Shown: positions 13,299 through 20,422 of the stretch, piece by piece
Numbering within the stretch: position 1 is the first letter of the stretch
Layout of the letters: each line of letters starts with the position of its first letter
NCBI GenBank assembly: GCA_900541585.1
Contig: UQKD01000033.1
Location: 1 to 20,799, forward strand
Direction of reading: 5' to 3'
Length of the DNA: 20,799 bases
Source of the DNA: an uncultured Alistipes sp.
GTDB taxonomy: Bacteria; Bacteroidota; Bacteroidia; Bacteroidales; Rikenellaceae
Program-made: the position numbers and the translations under genes
Notes under the pieces: model-generated
The model's input: only the letters and a program-made list of their open reading frames with translations
What the model was told of the DNA's origin: nothing
Database searches by the model: none

Positions 13299-15575
13299 TT
13301 ATTCGAATGCGACCGCCTGACCGTTGATCTTCACATTGCTGAAGACGGCTTCCGAGGTCTTCTTGCTGTCGCCGCTGTTGGCCGCCAGGCCGATCAGCAG
13401 TTTGTCGGGCAATCCGCTGATGGAGACGGACTTTTCCGCGCCGAACGTTGCGCCTCCGTCGAGCGAATAGGACGCCGTGAATTTGTCGCCTGCGCGTTCG
13501 AGCCGCACGATGGGCTTTGCCCCCTCGGTTGTGGCTGCCGGTGCGCCTAATGCGCCCTTGTTGCCCTTTCCGGCGGCTTCGGTCCGGTTGGAGTAGTAGA
13601 ATCCCGTGAGGCTCCGGGCGGCCATCGCGTGGATGAAATCGCCGGTCGAGATCGTTCCTGCGTCAGGAGTGACCAGCAGCCCGGCCAACGCCTGGTTGGT
13701 GTCTTTCAGGGCGGAGAAGGAGTCGACCTGCGCGGTAGCCACGAAGTTGCCCGTGACCTCCCGGTAGACGAACCCGAGGGTCTGCGTGCCGCTTTCGAAT
13801 TTGCCGCATGCCGTGAGCGCCAACTGGCCCCCGTTGCAGACGGCCGTTGCGGCGGTGGTGCCGTTGGAGAGCAGTGTCCAGCCGTTGCCCAAGTCGCTGC
13901 CGCCGGGTGTGGGATCGGTTCCCGGGTCGGGGGCCGGGGTCGTTCCGCCGCCCGTGATGCCGCCGTTGTCCACCTCTTTGGGCGCTGCGGAATAGCCCGT
14001 CAGTTTACCCACGCCCGAAGCCGAAGGCACGATCTCGGCGATCCGGCCGACGGGGTCTACGATATAGTTGTACGCCGGCTTGAAGTCGTCGTAGGTATAC
14101 GGCGTCGCGATCTTCTCGCCGTTGTAGGCCTTGTACTCCACATTGGTGAAGGGGTAGGGCGACGTGGCGTCGGCGGGTTTGTTGTTGAAGAGGTTGCCGC
14201 GTTCGTAGAGGTATCCGGCCACCGATCCCGTGAGGTTCGACACCCAGCTGCTGCCGCTCGGTTTGGCCGGGTAGGTGCAGATGTCGGTCGGGAGTTTCAC
14301 GCCTTCGAAACAGTTGTCCTCGACGAGCACCATCGCGCCGTAGGCGCTGCCTACGCCGTAGGTGGTCACCTGGTTGAAATAGTTGTTGTAGACGTGGGCG
14401 CGGCCGAAGCGTACGCGCGGATGGCGCGAACTCGACAGGTCGAAGAAATTGTGGTGGAACGTCACGGTGATCTTCGTGTCGGCCGTCTGGCTGTTCGAGT
14501 GGCCTACGAGGCACGATTTCTGGGTCTTGATGAAGTGACACCACGATACGGTGACGTTGTAGGTCTGGTGCGTCACGTCGCACGAGCCGTCCTCGTAGTC
14601 CTTCGTCTGGTTGATCGACTCGAAGGTGCAGTGGTCGACCCAGACGTTATTGCTCTCCTGCATCGAGATGCCGTCGGCGCCGTCGTCGGCCTTGGGCATC
14701 TTGATATAGATGTTGCGGATGATGATGTTCGAGGATTCGTTGATGAAGAACCCGACGTTTTCCATCAAGAAGTCGTTCGTGCCGTTGATCGTGAGGTTGC
14801 CCGTGCGCTTGATGTCGAACCAGGGCTTGCCCGAGCGGTAGCCGTCGTCCTTGTGGAACGTACCGCTCAACCAGACGATCGCGGGGGTCATGGTCTTGTT
14901 CTTCTCGCGCAGGTAGAGCCATTCGCCGAACTTCTTGCCGTCGTCGAAATGGTGGATGTTGGCCTCGGTGGCGCCGGCGCCGCCCGTCGTGCCTTCGGCA
15001 TAGCCGTAGAGTTTGTCCAGTTCGACGTCGCCCGTGACGGGAGGCGTCGGAACGTCCGGATCGGGTTCCGGATCGGGATCGGGTTCCGGATCGGGGTTCT
15101 CGACCGGTTCCTTGCCGCCCTCCTGTTCGGTGACGTTGGCGATGCGCACGGAGCCGTTTGCCGCAACGATGTCGGCACGGAGCAGGACCTTTTTGCCGAT
15201 CAGATCGGGGTGGTCGACCACGTTCAGACGGGCCTGAACGTCCGATTCATCCGGCAGTTCCACGCGGATGCACTTGTCGGGGCGGTACTCGTTGGCTTTC
15301 GAGGCCAGCAGGATGTTGCTGCGCGAGGGGGTGTCGGAACCGACGGAACGCACGGCGGCCTTTGCATCGGCTTCGGCCCCGGCGACGTAACCCCGGATCC
15401 AGACGGCCGATTTCCCGGCGGCGGCCGCGAGGTCGCCCACGCCGAAGGGATCGTCCTTCGTTCCCGCGGGCAGCGTCGTTGCGGGCGGATCGGGGGTATC
15501 TTCGGTGGTGGTGTCGTCGCCGCACGCTCCGGCGAGCAGCGGAACGACCAGCAGAAGCAGTAAAATTCGTTTCAT
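13299..15575 (-). CDS. Surface lipoprotein pectate lyase (PL1 family), multidomain
   Basis: The product has 758 residues. It starts with a lipoprotein signal MKRILLLLLVVPLLAGAC (lipid Cys at 18), and the acidic GDD after it resembles the Bacteroidota surface-export signal. Residues about 40-152 resemble DUF6359, an uncharacterised module common in Bacteroidota extracellular proteins. An Asp-Pro-Glu linker (160-175) leads to a right-handed beta-helix PL1 pectate lyase core (about 184-470) with WVDHC (312-316), DGSCDVTHQTYNVTVSW (329-345), LVGHSNS and RHPRVRFG (384-391), which keeps the RxPxxR catalytic arginine pattern. The C-terminal part (about 561-758) looks like a concanavalin-like sandwich of the DUF1349 kind. 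The expected reaction is beta-elimination of polygalacturonate outside the cell. There is no SusC/SusD pair or sugar regulator within the window, so it stands alone here. The domain names come from recognition and were not tested by a search. Confidence 0.9.
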   Translation of the reverse strand: MKRILLLLLVVPLLAGACGDDTTTEDTPDPPATTLPAGTKDDPFGVGDLAAAAGKSAVWIRGYVAGAEADAKAAVRSVGSDTPSRSNILLASKANEYRPDKCIRVELPDESDVQARLNVVDHPDLIGKKVLLRADIVAANGSVRIANVTEQEGGKEPVENPDPEPDPDPEPDPDVPTPPVTGDVELDKLYGYAEGTTGGAGATEANIHHFDDGKKFGEWLYLREKNKTMTPAIVWLSGTFHKDDGYRSGKPWFDIKRTGNLTINGTNDFLMENVGFFINESSNIIIRNIYIKMPKADDGADGISMQESNNVWVDHCTFESINQTKDYEDGSCDVTHQTYNVTVSWCHFIKTQKSCLVGHSNSQTADTKITVTFHHNFFDLSSSRHPRVRFGRAHVYNNYFNQVTTYGVGSAYGAMVLVEDNCFEGVKLPTDICTYPAKPSGSSWVSNLTGSVAGYLYERGNLFNNKPADATSPYPFTNVEYKAYNGEKIATPYTYDDFKPAYNYIVDPVGRIAEIVPSASGVGKLTGYSAAPKEVDNGGITGGGTTPAPDPGTDPTPGGSDLGNGWTLLSNGTTAATAVCNGGQLALTACGKFESGTQTLGFVYREVTGNFVATAQVDSFSALKDTNQALAGLLVTPDAGTISTGDFIHAMAARSLTGFYYSNRTEAAGKGNKGALGAPAATTEGAKPIVRLERAGDKFTASYSLDGGATFGAEKSVSISGLPDKLLIGLAANSGDSKKTSEAVFSNVKINGQAVAFE
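15058..15093 (-). repeat. Two perfect 18-bp tandem copies coding the Asp-Pro-Glu linker
   Basis: The unit GGATCGGGTTCCGGATCG occurs at 15058-15075 and identically at 15076-15093, followed by a partial third copy. On the minus strand each unit codes six residues of the DPEPDP-type linker between the DUF6359-like module and the lyase. Because 18 is a multiple of three, copy-number changes would alter linker length without breaking the frame. Confidence 0.9.
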
Positions 15576-15610
15576 ACGTATTGTGGTTTTAGGTTGACGT
15601 TTGCTGATAA

Positions 15611-15618
15611 CAAAATTA
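15611..15618 (-). promoter_or_regulatory. Putative -7 box of the pectate lyase promoter
   Basis: The minus strand reads TAATTTTG, matching TAnnTTTG, 35 nt before the ATG at 15575. A clear -33 TTTG box is not seen at the usual ~20-nt distance, so the promoter may be weak or activator-dependent. Confidence 0.5.
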
Positions 15619-15663
15619 ACCCGCCGGAGGTTGTCCGACGGGGAAATTTTATCCGTTTACAGG

Positions 15664-15702
15664 GAAAAATCGTCACACGCCCGAAAGGATGCCTCCGGCG
15701 TG
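15664..15702 (-). terminator. Probable terminator of the L-serine dehydratase gene
   Basis: On the minus strand CACGCC (15702-15697) pairs with GGCGTG (15681-15676); a small inner GGA/TCC pairing shortens the 15-nt loop. TGACGATTTTT follows. It begins 8 nt after the dehydratase stop and separates it from the pectate lyase promoter. Confidence 0.6.
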
Positions 15703-15710
15703 CCCGGAAC

Positions 15711-16910
15711 TTAACGTTTGAAGCGTTTGGCAAGGCCCCCTTCGGAGGTCTCGCGGTAGAGACTCGGCAGGGCGTGGCCCGTTTCGTTCATCACCTCCAC
15801 GACCTTGTCGAAGCTCACCATGTGCGAGCCGTCGGAGAGCGTGGCGTAGGCGTTGGCGTCGAAGGCGCGGGCCGCGGCGATGGCGTTGCGTTCGATGCAG
15901 GGGACCTGCACCAGTCCGCACACGGGGTCGCACGTGAGGCCCAGGTGGTGTTCGAGACCCATCTCGGCGGCGTATTCGATCTGCGAGGGGGTTCCGCCGA
16001 AGAGCTGGCACGCGGCGGCGGCAGCCATGGCGCACGCCACGCCGACCTCGCCCTGGCAGCCTACCTCGGCGCCCGAAATGGAGGAGTTGGTCTTGGCGAC
16101 GTTGCCGAAAAGCCCGGCCGTGGCCAGCGCCCGCAGGATGCGGACGCGCAGGAAGTTGCGCGAGGAGGAGAGGTGGTAGAGCACCGCGGGCATGACGCCG
16201 CTCGACCCGCATGTGGGGGCCGTCACGACCGTGCCGCCCGAGGCGTTCTCCTCGGAGGTGGCCAGCGCGTAAGCGTAGATTTTGGCCCGCGAGGAGAGCG
16301 AGTCGGTGTAGCTTTTCGACTTGACCCAGTAGGTCGAGGCCTTGCGGGCGACCTTCAGCCCTCCGGGCAGCACGCCGTCGTTGTTCAGGCCGCGCTGGAT
16401 GGTCGCGCACATCGTCTCCCAGACCGTGTCGAGGTAGTCCCAGATTTCGGGACCCTCGCAGTCGCTCACATACTCCCAGAAGGTTTTGCCCTCGTGGTAG
16501 CACCACTCCTTGATCTCCGAAATGGTCGACAGCGGGTAGATGCTCTGCGGCGTTTCGAGGCGCGAGGCCTCGTTGGCCAGCGCGCCGCCGCCGACGCTGA
16601 AAATCGTCCACGCATCGACGACCTGGCCGCCTTTCAGCCCTTCGAACAGCATGCCGTTGGGGTGGAAGGGGAGTACGACCTCCGGTTTCCAGACGATCTG
16701 GGTCGGGGCGGCCGGTTCGAGGACCGAAAGGATCGCCACGTCCGTCAGGTGGCCCTTGCCCGTGGCGGCCAGCGATCCGTAGAGGGTCACGCGGTAGGCG
16801 TCGACGTCGCGGCAGCGTTCCGCAAACTGTTCGGCGGCCCGCTTGGGGCCCATCGTGTGGCTGCTCGATGGGCCGCTGCCGATCCTGTATAACTCTTTGA
16901 GCGATTCCAT
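15711..16910 (-). CDS. sdaA: L-serine dehydratase (L-serine ammonia-lyase), single-chain 4Fe-4S type
   Basis: The enzyme converts L-serine to pyruvate and ammonia using a 4Fe-4S cluster rather than PLP. The 399 residues begin MESLKELYRIGSGPSSSHTM, the family N-terminal motif, so the start at 16910 is well placed. The cluster cysteines are C285 (in EVGCQGEVG), C327 and C338 (in CDPVCGLVQVPC); their spacing of 42 and 11 equals that of the characterised Legionella enzyme (C343, C385, C396). The protein is about 55-60 residues shorter than the ~455-residue E. coli and Legionella enzymes, with the loss apparently between the N-terminal domain and the cluster. Cysteines at 234 (TCGSSG) and 331 are unusual compared with E. 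coli SdaA. The protein ends KRFKR, without the C-terminal cysteine of the Legionella enzyme. It is monocistronic, with its own promoter and terminator. Confidence 0.93.
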   Translation of the reverse strand: MESLKELYRIGSGPSSSHTMGPKRAAEQFAERCRDVDAYRVTLYGSLAATGKGHLTDVAILSVLEPAAPTQIVWKPEVVLPFHPNGMLFEGLKGGQVVDAWTIFSVGGGALANEASRLETPQSIYPLSTISEIKEWCYHEGKTFWEYVSDCEGPEIWDYLDTVWETMCATIQRGLNNDGVLPGGLKVARKASTYWVKSKSYTDSLSSRAKIYAYALATSEENASGGTVVTAPTCGSSGVMPAVLYHLSSSRNFLRVRILRALATAGLFGNVAKTNSSISGAEVGCQGEVGVACAMAAAAACQLFGGTPSQIEYAAEMGLEHHLGLTCDPVCGLVQVPCIERNAIAAARAFDANAYATLSDGSHMVSFDKVVEVMNETGHALPSLYRETSEGGLAKRFKR

Positions 16911-16929
16911 AATCGTGATTTTACGGGAG

Positions 16930-16937
16930 CAAAGATA
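16930..16937 (-). promoter_or_regulatory. Putative -7 box of the L-serine dehydratase promoter
   Basis: The minus strand reads TATCTTTG (matches TAnnTTTG) 19 nt before the ATG at 16910, implying a short leader of roughly 12-15 nt. No good -33 box is visible; the upstream sequence is largely the tRNA-Arg terminator stem. Confidence 0.6.
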
Positions 16938-16950
16938 GGTAAAATTCCAT

Positions 16951-16984
16951 AAGAAAAGGAGGAATATTTATTCCTCCTTTTCTT
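16951..16984 (-). terminator. Intrinsic terminator after tRNA-Arg
   Basis: A perfect 15-bp stem between 16951-16965 and 16970-16984 (4-nt loop) starts 2 nt after the tRNA 3' end on the minus strand. The descending arm ATTCCTCCTTTTCTT carries the T-run. It separates the tRNA from the dehydratase promoter only 14 nt further on. Confidence 0.88.
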
Positions 16985-16985
16985 G

Positions 16986-17057
16986 TAGCCCCACCGCGAC
17001 TCGAACGCGAATTTAGGGTTTAGGAAACCCTCGTTCTATCCCTTGAACTATGGAGCC
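16986..17057 (-). tRNA. tRNA-Arg (CCT)
   Basis: A complete 72-nt minus-strand cloverleaf: acceptor GGCTCCA (17057-17051) pairs with TGGGGCT (16993-16987, two wobble pairs), discriminator A at 16986. The anticodon stem AGGGT/ACCCT encloses TTCCTAA, giving anticodon CCT (17024-17022). The T arm is TCGCG-TTCGAGT-CGCGG. CCA is not encoded. It reads AGG codons, which are rare in the coding sequences of this window, so it is likely a minor-codon tRNA (inference). Confidence 0.96.
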
Positions 17058-17097
17058 GTTGAAAACAATGCGGTGCGTCTGTCGCCAAACGCACCGG

Positions 17098-17105
17098 CAA
17101 AGATA
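17098..17105 (-). promoter_or_regulatory. Putative -7 box of the tRNA-Arg promoter
   Basis: The minus strand reads TATCTTTG (TAnnTTTG), 40 nt before the tRNA 5' end and 17 nt beyond the stop codon of the upstream outer-membrane gene. A TTTC that could serve as -33 lies 19 nt upstream, overlapping the last codons of that gene. The leader contains a 7-bp inverted repeat CGGTGCG/CGCACCG (17071-17077/17090-17096) that could be the end signal of the upstream mRNA. Confidence 0.6.
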
Positions 17106-17121
17106 GTAATTTTTTCTGTTT

Positions 17122-18570
17122 TTAGAAACGGAATCTTACACCGATCGAGAACGTGTGGGCATGCAGTGCATAGTTGCCCGAGAAGGGCTGGTTCGCGGCT
17201 TTGGCCGCCGATGCGGCCGCTTCGGTCTCCGAGGCGCCGGCAGTCAGAGCCTGTTGGTAAACGGCGCCGTAGGTCAGTGAGTTGAAGTAGGGGTAGGAAC
17301 CCGTGCGCTCGGGGTCGGCCGATGCTACGTAACCGTAGGCCACGTCGATGGACATGCATTTTACCGGATTGATCGTCAGACCTGCCGTATAGGCGAGTTT
17401 GGTCATCGACGGGGTTTCGGGATTGAGGTAGTCGCTGCGCACCGGGCTTTCGTCGACATACATACCCATGCGCGCCTGGATCAGGTCGCAGGCCTTGTAC
17501 TCGCCGCCGAAACGGAATGCAAGCGTATTCTTGTAGTTCTTCACCGAGTTGATGTCCTCGATCTTCAGTTCCGGCTCGTTGAACGATACGTTCAGTTCTT
17601 TGTAGGCGCTCCAGCCCACCCATTGCAGGTCGACGGCGAACTCCCACTTTTCGGCCGGACGGAATGCGACGGCCCAGGTGAGGTTGGTCGGCAGGGGGAG
17701 TTCGGCGTTGAACGTGCCTTCGTCCAGGCGCGGGATAAGTCCCGTGGCGCTCATGACCTGCTTGATCTCGGGCGAGTGGTAGTTCATCTCCGCCGTGCCT
17801 TTCTTGACTTTCATATTCAGGCGCGAACGGTAGTTGAAACCGAATGTCCATTGTTCGTGCACGTCCCACATGATACCGACGTTGACGCCTACGGCAACCT
17901 GTGCATCACCGGCCAGTTTGGCCGAAAGAAGCGCATTGTCGCCTGCATTCGTAAACAGCGGGGCGTATTGTCCCATACCGTTGGCCGTGAGAATCCCGGC
18001 GATGGTATTGTTCGTCGCGGCGCCTACGGGGAACATGGAGCGCGAAAGATCGAAGTTGCCCCAGGCGACGGTCAGACCCGCACCTACCGAGAGTTTGTCG
18101 CAGATTTTATACGACACGGTGGGCTGAATCTGGAATGCCGTGAGGTTGATGTCCTGAATGAGGTGCGCACCGGCCCAGTTCGACGGCCATTTCATGGCAG
18201 AGCCGAACGGTGTGGTGAAGCTGACGCCGATGCCCAGCCGCTCGGTGGGTTTGTAGTTGAAATAGACGTACATCGGGGTCGAAATCTTGTTGTCGGACTC
18301 CGCTTTGATGCGGTTTTCGCCCGAATAGTCGATGTTGCTGTATCTTACGTAGGAGGAAATTCCCGTGATGCCGGCCGAAATATCGAATTTGGAGGTCTGG
18401 AAAGCGGCTGCCGCAGGGTTGAAATGCAAAGACTCCGAGTTGAGTTTGAGCGCGGTGCCCACGTGGCCCATACCGTTCTGTTTCGAGGAGAGATTGTTTA
18501 CCTGATAACCCTCGGCGTAAGCGCCGGAGGCGATGGCAGCGGCGGCCAGAACGAGGAAAAGTTTTTTCAT
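17122..18570 (-). CDS. OmpP1/FadL-family outer-membrane transport protein
   Basis: A probable 14-strand outer-membrane beta-barrel of the FadL/TodX family, which takes up hydrophobic compounds such as long-chain fatty acids. From the ATG at 18570 it has 482 residues, slightly longer than E. coli FadL. A Sec signal peptide MKKLFLVLAAAAIASGAYA (cleavage after residue 19) is followed by EGYQVNNLSSKQNGMGHVGT, which resembles the FadL N-terminal hatch, and the family motif FNPAAAAF. It ends in FSIGVRFRF, with the terminal Phe typical of barrels inserted by BamA. An open upstream extension to 18612 has no signal-peptide character and is rejected. The gene has a near-consensus promoter and a hairpin in its leader. 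No fatty-acid genes are adjacent, so the real substrate is unknown. Confidence 0.9.
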   Translation of the reverse strand: MKKLFLVLAAAAIASGAYAEGYQVNNLSSKQNGMGHVGTALKLNSESLHFNPAAAAFQTSKFDISAGITGISSYVRYSNIDYSGENRIKAESDNKISTPMYVYFNYKPTERLGIGVSFTTPFGSAMKWPSNWAGAHLIQDINLTAFQIQPTVSYKICDKLSVGAGLTVAWGNFDLSRSMFPVGAATNNTIAGILTANGMGQYAPLFTNAGDNALLSAKLAGDAQVAVGVNVGIMWDVHEQWTFGFNYRSRLNMKVKKGTAEMNYHSPEIKQVMSATGLIPRLDEGTFNAELPLPTNLTWAVAFRPAEKWEFAVDLQWVGWSAYKELNVSFNEPELKIEDINSVKNYKNTLAFRFGGEYKACDLIQARMGMYVDESPVRSDYLNPETPSMTKLAYTAGLTINPVKCMSIDVAYGYVASADPERTGSYPYFNSLTYGAVYQQALTAGASETEAAASAAKAANQPFSGNYALHAHTFSIGVRFRF

Positions 18571-18595
18571 AACGAATTGGTTTGGTTTATACTCG

Positions 18596-18614
18596 GCATG
18601 CCTCGCCGGCATGC
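18596..18614 (-). promoter_or_regulatory. Leader hairpin or operator-like inverted repeat before the FadL-like gene
   Basis: GCATGCC/GGCATGC (18596-18602/18608-18614, 5-nt spacer) lies between the -7 box and the ATG at 18570. It could be a 7-bp mRNA hairpin or a dyad bound by a regulator. No T-run follows. The structure is visible; the function is unknown. Confidence 0.45.
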
Positions 18615-18625
18615 AAAATCGGGGG

Positions 18626-18657
18626 CAAAAGTAGGAAAACTATCCCCACGGCCCAAA
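18626..18657 (-). promoter_or_regulatory. Promoter of the FadL-like gene (-33 TTTG, -7 TACTTTTG)
   Basis: The minus strand carries TTTG (18657-18654), a 20-nt spacer, then TACTTTTG (18633-18626). This matches the Bacteroidota sigma-ABfr consensus TTTG-N19-23-TAnnTTTG at both boxes. Transcription should start about 45-50 nt before the ATG at 18570. Confidence 0.8.
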
Positions 18658-18763
18658 CTTTTTGGCCTAAAATTCCCGAAAAATGTACTAAATGGCATAG
18701 CTTTGGCCGAATTGCCCGGTACGGGCCGGGGGCCTCGGCAAAACGGAAATGGGATACCTTTAT

Positions 18764-18793
18764 AAAAAAGACCTGCTTTGCAGGGCAGGTCTT
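18764..18793 (-). terminator. Intrinsic terminator of the HU-aminotransferase unit
   Basis: On the minus strand AAGACCTGC (18793-18785) pairs with GCAGGTCTT (18776-18768), loop CCTGCAAA, running into TTTTTT (18769-18764). It begins 4 nt after the aminotransferase stop and is a classic intrinsic terminator. Confidence 0.92.
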
Positions 18794-18797
18794 CCGT

Positions 18798-20000
18798 CTA
18801 TTCTTTGTTTCGGGCGTTGTAGGCTTCGAGCGCCTTGCTCAGGATCAGCAAGGCCCGTTCGAGGTCCTCCTTTTTGAGGACATAGGCGATGCGGACCTCG
18901 TTGCGGCCGCATTCGGGATCGGAGTAGAAGCCTGACGCCGGGGCCATCATGACGGTTTCGCCTTCGTATTCGAAGTCCGAGAGACACCAGGCGCAGAACT
19001 TGTCGCTGTCGTCGACCGGGAGTCGTGCCACGGTGTAGAAAGCTCCCATCGGGATCGGCGAGTAGACGCCCGGGATGCGGTTCAGTCCGTCGATCAGGCA
19101 TTTGCGGCGTTCGATGTACTCCTCGTAGACTTCGGTGCTGTATGACCGCGGTGCGTCGATCGACGCTTCGGCGACGATCTGCCCGATGAGCGGCGGCGAG
19201 AGGCGCGCCTGGCAGAATTTCATCACCGCATTGCGCAGCGTCTTGTTCTTGGTGATCAGCGCGCCGATGCGGATGCCGCACTCGGAGTAGCGTTTCGATA
19301 CCGAGTCGATCAGCACGACGTTCTGCTCGATGCCTTCGAGGTGGCAGGCCGAAATGTAGGGCGAACCGGTGTAGATGAATTCGCGGTAGACCTCGTCCGA
19401 AAAGAGGAACAGGTCGTATTTCTTCACCATGTCGCGGATGCGGTTCATCTCGCGGCGGGTGTAGAGGTAACCCGTGGGATTGTTGGGGTTGCAGATCAGG
19501 ATGCCGCGCGTGCGGTCGTTGATCAGCTTTTCGAACTCCTCGATCGGGGGCAGTGCGAATCCGTTCTCGATGGAGGCCACCACCGGGCGGATCACGGCGC
19601 CCGCCGATATGGCGAAGGCCATGTAGTTGGCGTAGGCCGGTTCGGGAACGATGATTTCGTCGCCCGGGTTGAGGCACGACATGAAGGCGAAAAGCACGGC
19701 CTCGGAGCCGCCCGTGGTGACGATGATCTCCTCGGGCGAGAGTTTGATCTGGTACTGCTCGTAATAGGTCACCAGCTTTTCGCGCAGCGAGCGGTAGCCG
19801 TCGCTGGGACTGTATTCCAGCACCTTGCGGTCGATATGTTTCAGGGATTCGAGCCCCTCCTTCGGCGAAGGGAGGTCGGGCTGGCCGATGTTCAGGTGGT
19901 AGATCTTCGTTCCCCGGGCGCGGGCCGCGTCGGCCAGCGGGACGAGTTTGCGTATCGGGGAGGCCGGCATCTGCTCGGCGCGGAGTGAAATTTCGGGCAT
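18798..20000 (-). CDS. PLP-dependent class I/II aminotransferase (aspartate aminotransferase-like)
   Basis: A fold-type I aminotransferase of 400 residues, the normal length. The PLP residues are in place: the NPNNPTG motif (171-177), SDEVY with D202 (pairs with the pyridine nitrogen) and Y205, the Schiff-base lysine K236 in SVSKRYSECGIRIG, R244 (phosphate), and R370 in NEVRIAY, which binds the substrate carboxylate. The N-terminus GQPDLPSP and EYSPSDGYRSLRE place it in the AspC-like group that also contains tyrosine and aromatic aminotransferases, so the amino donor is not certain. It starts 26 nt after the HU gene stop with no promoter seen between, so the two are likely co-transcribed. The strong terminator at 18764-18793 ends the unit. 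Confidence 0.93.
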   Translation of the reverse strand: MPEISLRAEQMPASPIRKLVPLADAARARGTKIYHLNIGQPDLPSPKEGLESLKHIDRKVLEYSPSDGYRSLREKLVTYYEQYQIKLSPEEIIVTTGGSEAVLFAFMSCLNPGDEIIVPEPAYANYMAFAISAGAVIRPVVASIENGFALPPIEEFEKLINDRTRGILICNPNNPTGYLYTRREMNRIRDMVKKYDLFLFSDEVYREFIYTGSPYISACHLEGIEQNVVLIDSVSKRYSECGIRIGALITKNKTLRNAVMKFCQARLSPPLIGQIVAEASIDAPRSYSTEVYEEYIERRKCLIDGLNRIPGVYSPIPMGAFYTVARLPVDDSDKFCAWCLSDFEYEGETVMMAPASGFYSDPECGRNEVRIAYVLKKEDLERALLILSKALEAYNARNKE

Positions 20001-20026
20001 GTTACGGTGTTTTTGCGGACGGGGTG

Positions 20027-20287
20027 TTACTCGACCTCGGCCGTAGGACGGAACTTGATGACCTTGCGGGGCGGAATCTTCACTGCGGCGCCCGTGCGGG
20101 GATTGCGCCCCACGCGTTCGGATTTCTGCTGCACGCTGAACGTACCCAATCCCGTCAGAGTCAGCCGTTCGCCCTCGCGGAGCGACTGCACCGTGACCCG
20201 GATCATGGCGTCGACGGCCTTGCGGGCGTCTACCTTCGAGATGTTCGCGTCGAGGGCGATGGCCTCGACAAACTGCGCTTTGTTCAT
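20027..20287 (-). CDS. HU-family DNA-binding protein
   Basis: A small nucleoid protein of the HU/IHF family, 86 residues (HU is usually ~90). The N-terminal helical dimerisation part starts MNKAQFVEAIA; the beta-arm has GLGTFSV (46-52) and GRNPRTG (60-66), whose proline (residue 63) intercalates and bends DNA in this family; PPRKVIKFRP completes the saddle. It shares features of both HU and IHF-like proteins, and the sequence alone does not say whether it forms homodimers. Its own promoter lies upstream (TATCTTTG), diverging from the tRNA-Ser promoter about 80 bp away. The aminotransferase follows in the same unit, which has no obvious functional link. Confidence 0.95.
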   Translation of the reverse strand: MNKAQFVEAIALDANISKVDARKAVDAMIRVTVQSLREGERLTLTGLGTFSVQQKSERVGRNPRTGAAVKIPPRKVIKFRPTAEVE

Positions 20288-20332
20288 GGTGTTGTGCGTG
20301 AAGAAACTAACCTCTCGGTCCTAACTCACTGA

Positions 20333-20364
20333 CAAAGATATGCAATTTTCGGATAAAGAAGAAA
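20333..20364 (-). promoter_or_regulatory. Promoter of the HU-aminotransferase unit
   Basis: The minus strand has TATCTTTG (20340-20333), matching the -7 box, with TTTC (20364-20361) exactly 20 nt upstream in the -33 position (one change from TTTG). The leader is about 40 nt before the ATG at 20287. Confidence 0.68.
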
Positions 20365-20422
20365 ATTATCGTCCGATTTTGATTTTCGCGCCGCCGTTGC
20401 GGACGATAAATCGCGGTAAAGA

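Noticed and set aside
13629..15563. A 644-codon plus-strand open frame opposite the pectate lyase gene
   Set aside because: The minus strand encodes a well-recognised PL1 lipoprotein with signal peptide and catalytic motifs. The plus frame is low-complexity, rich in Val, Gly and Arg, and has no known motif, so it is a codon-bias shadow.
15594..16892. A 432-codon plus-strand frame opposite the L-serine dehydratase
   Set aside because: The dehydratase has exact family motifs on the minus strand. The plus frame has shadow-like composition and no supporting start signal.
18571..18612. N-terminal extension of the FadL-like protein (MPARHAEYKPNQFV)
   Set aside because: It would bury the signal peptide that begins at the ATG at 18570 and would overlap the leader dyad; the promoter distance also fits the shorter form.
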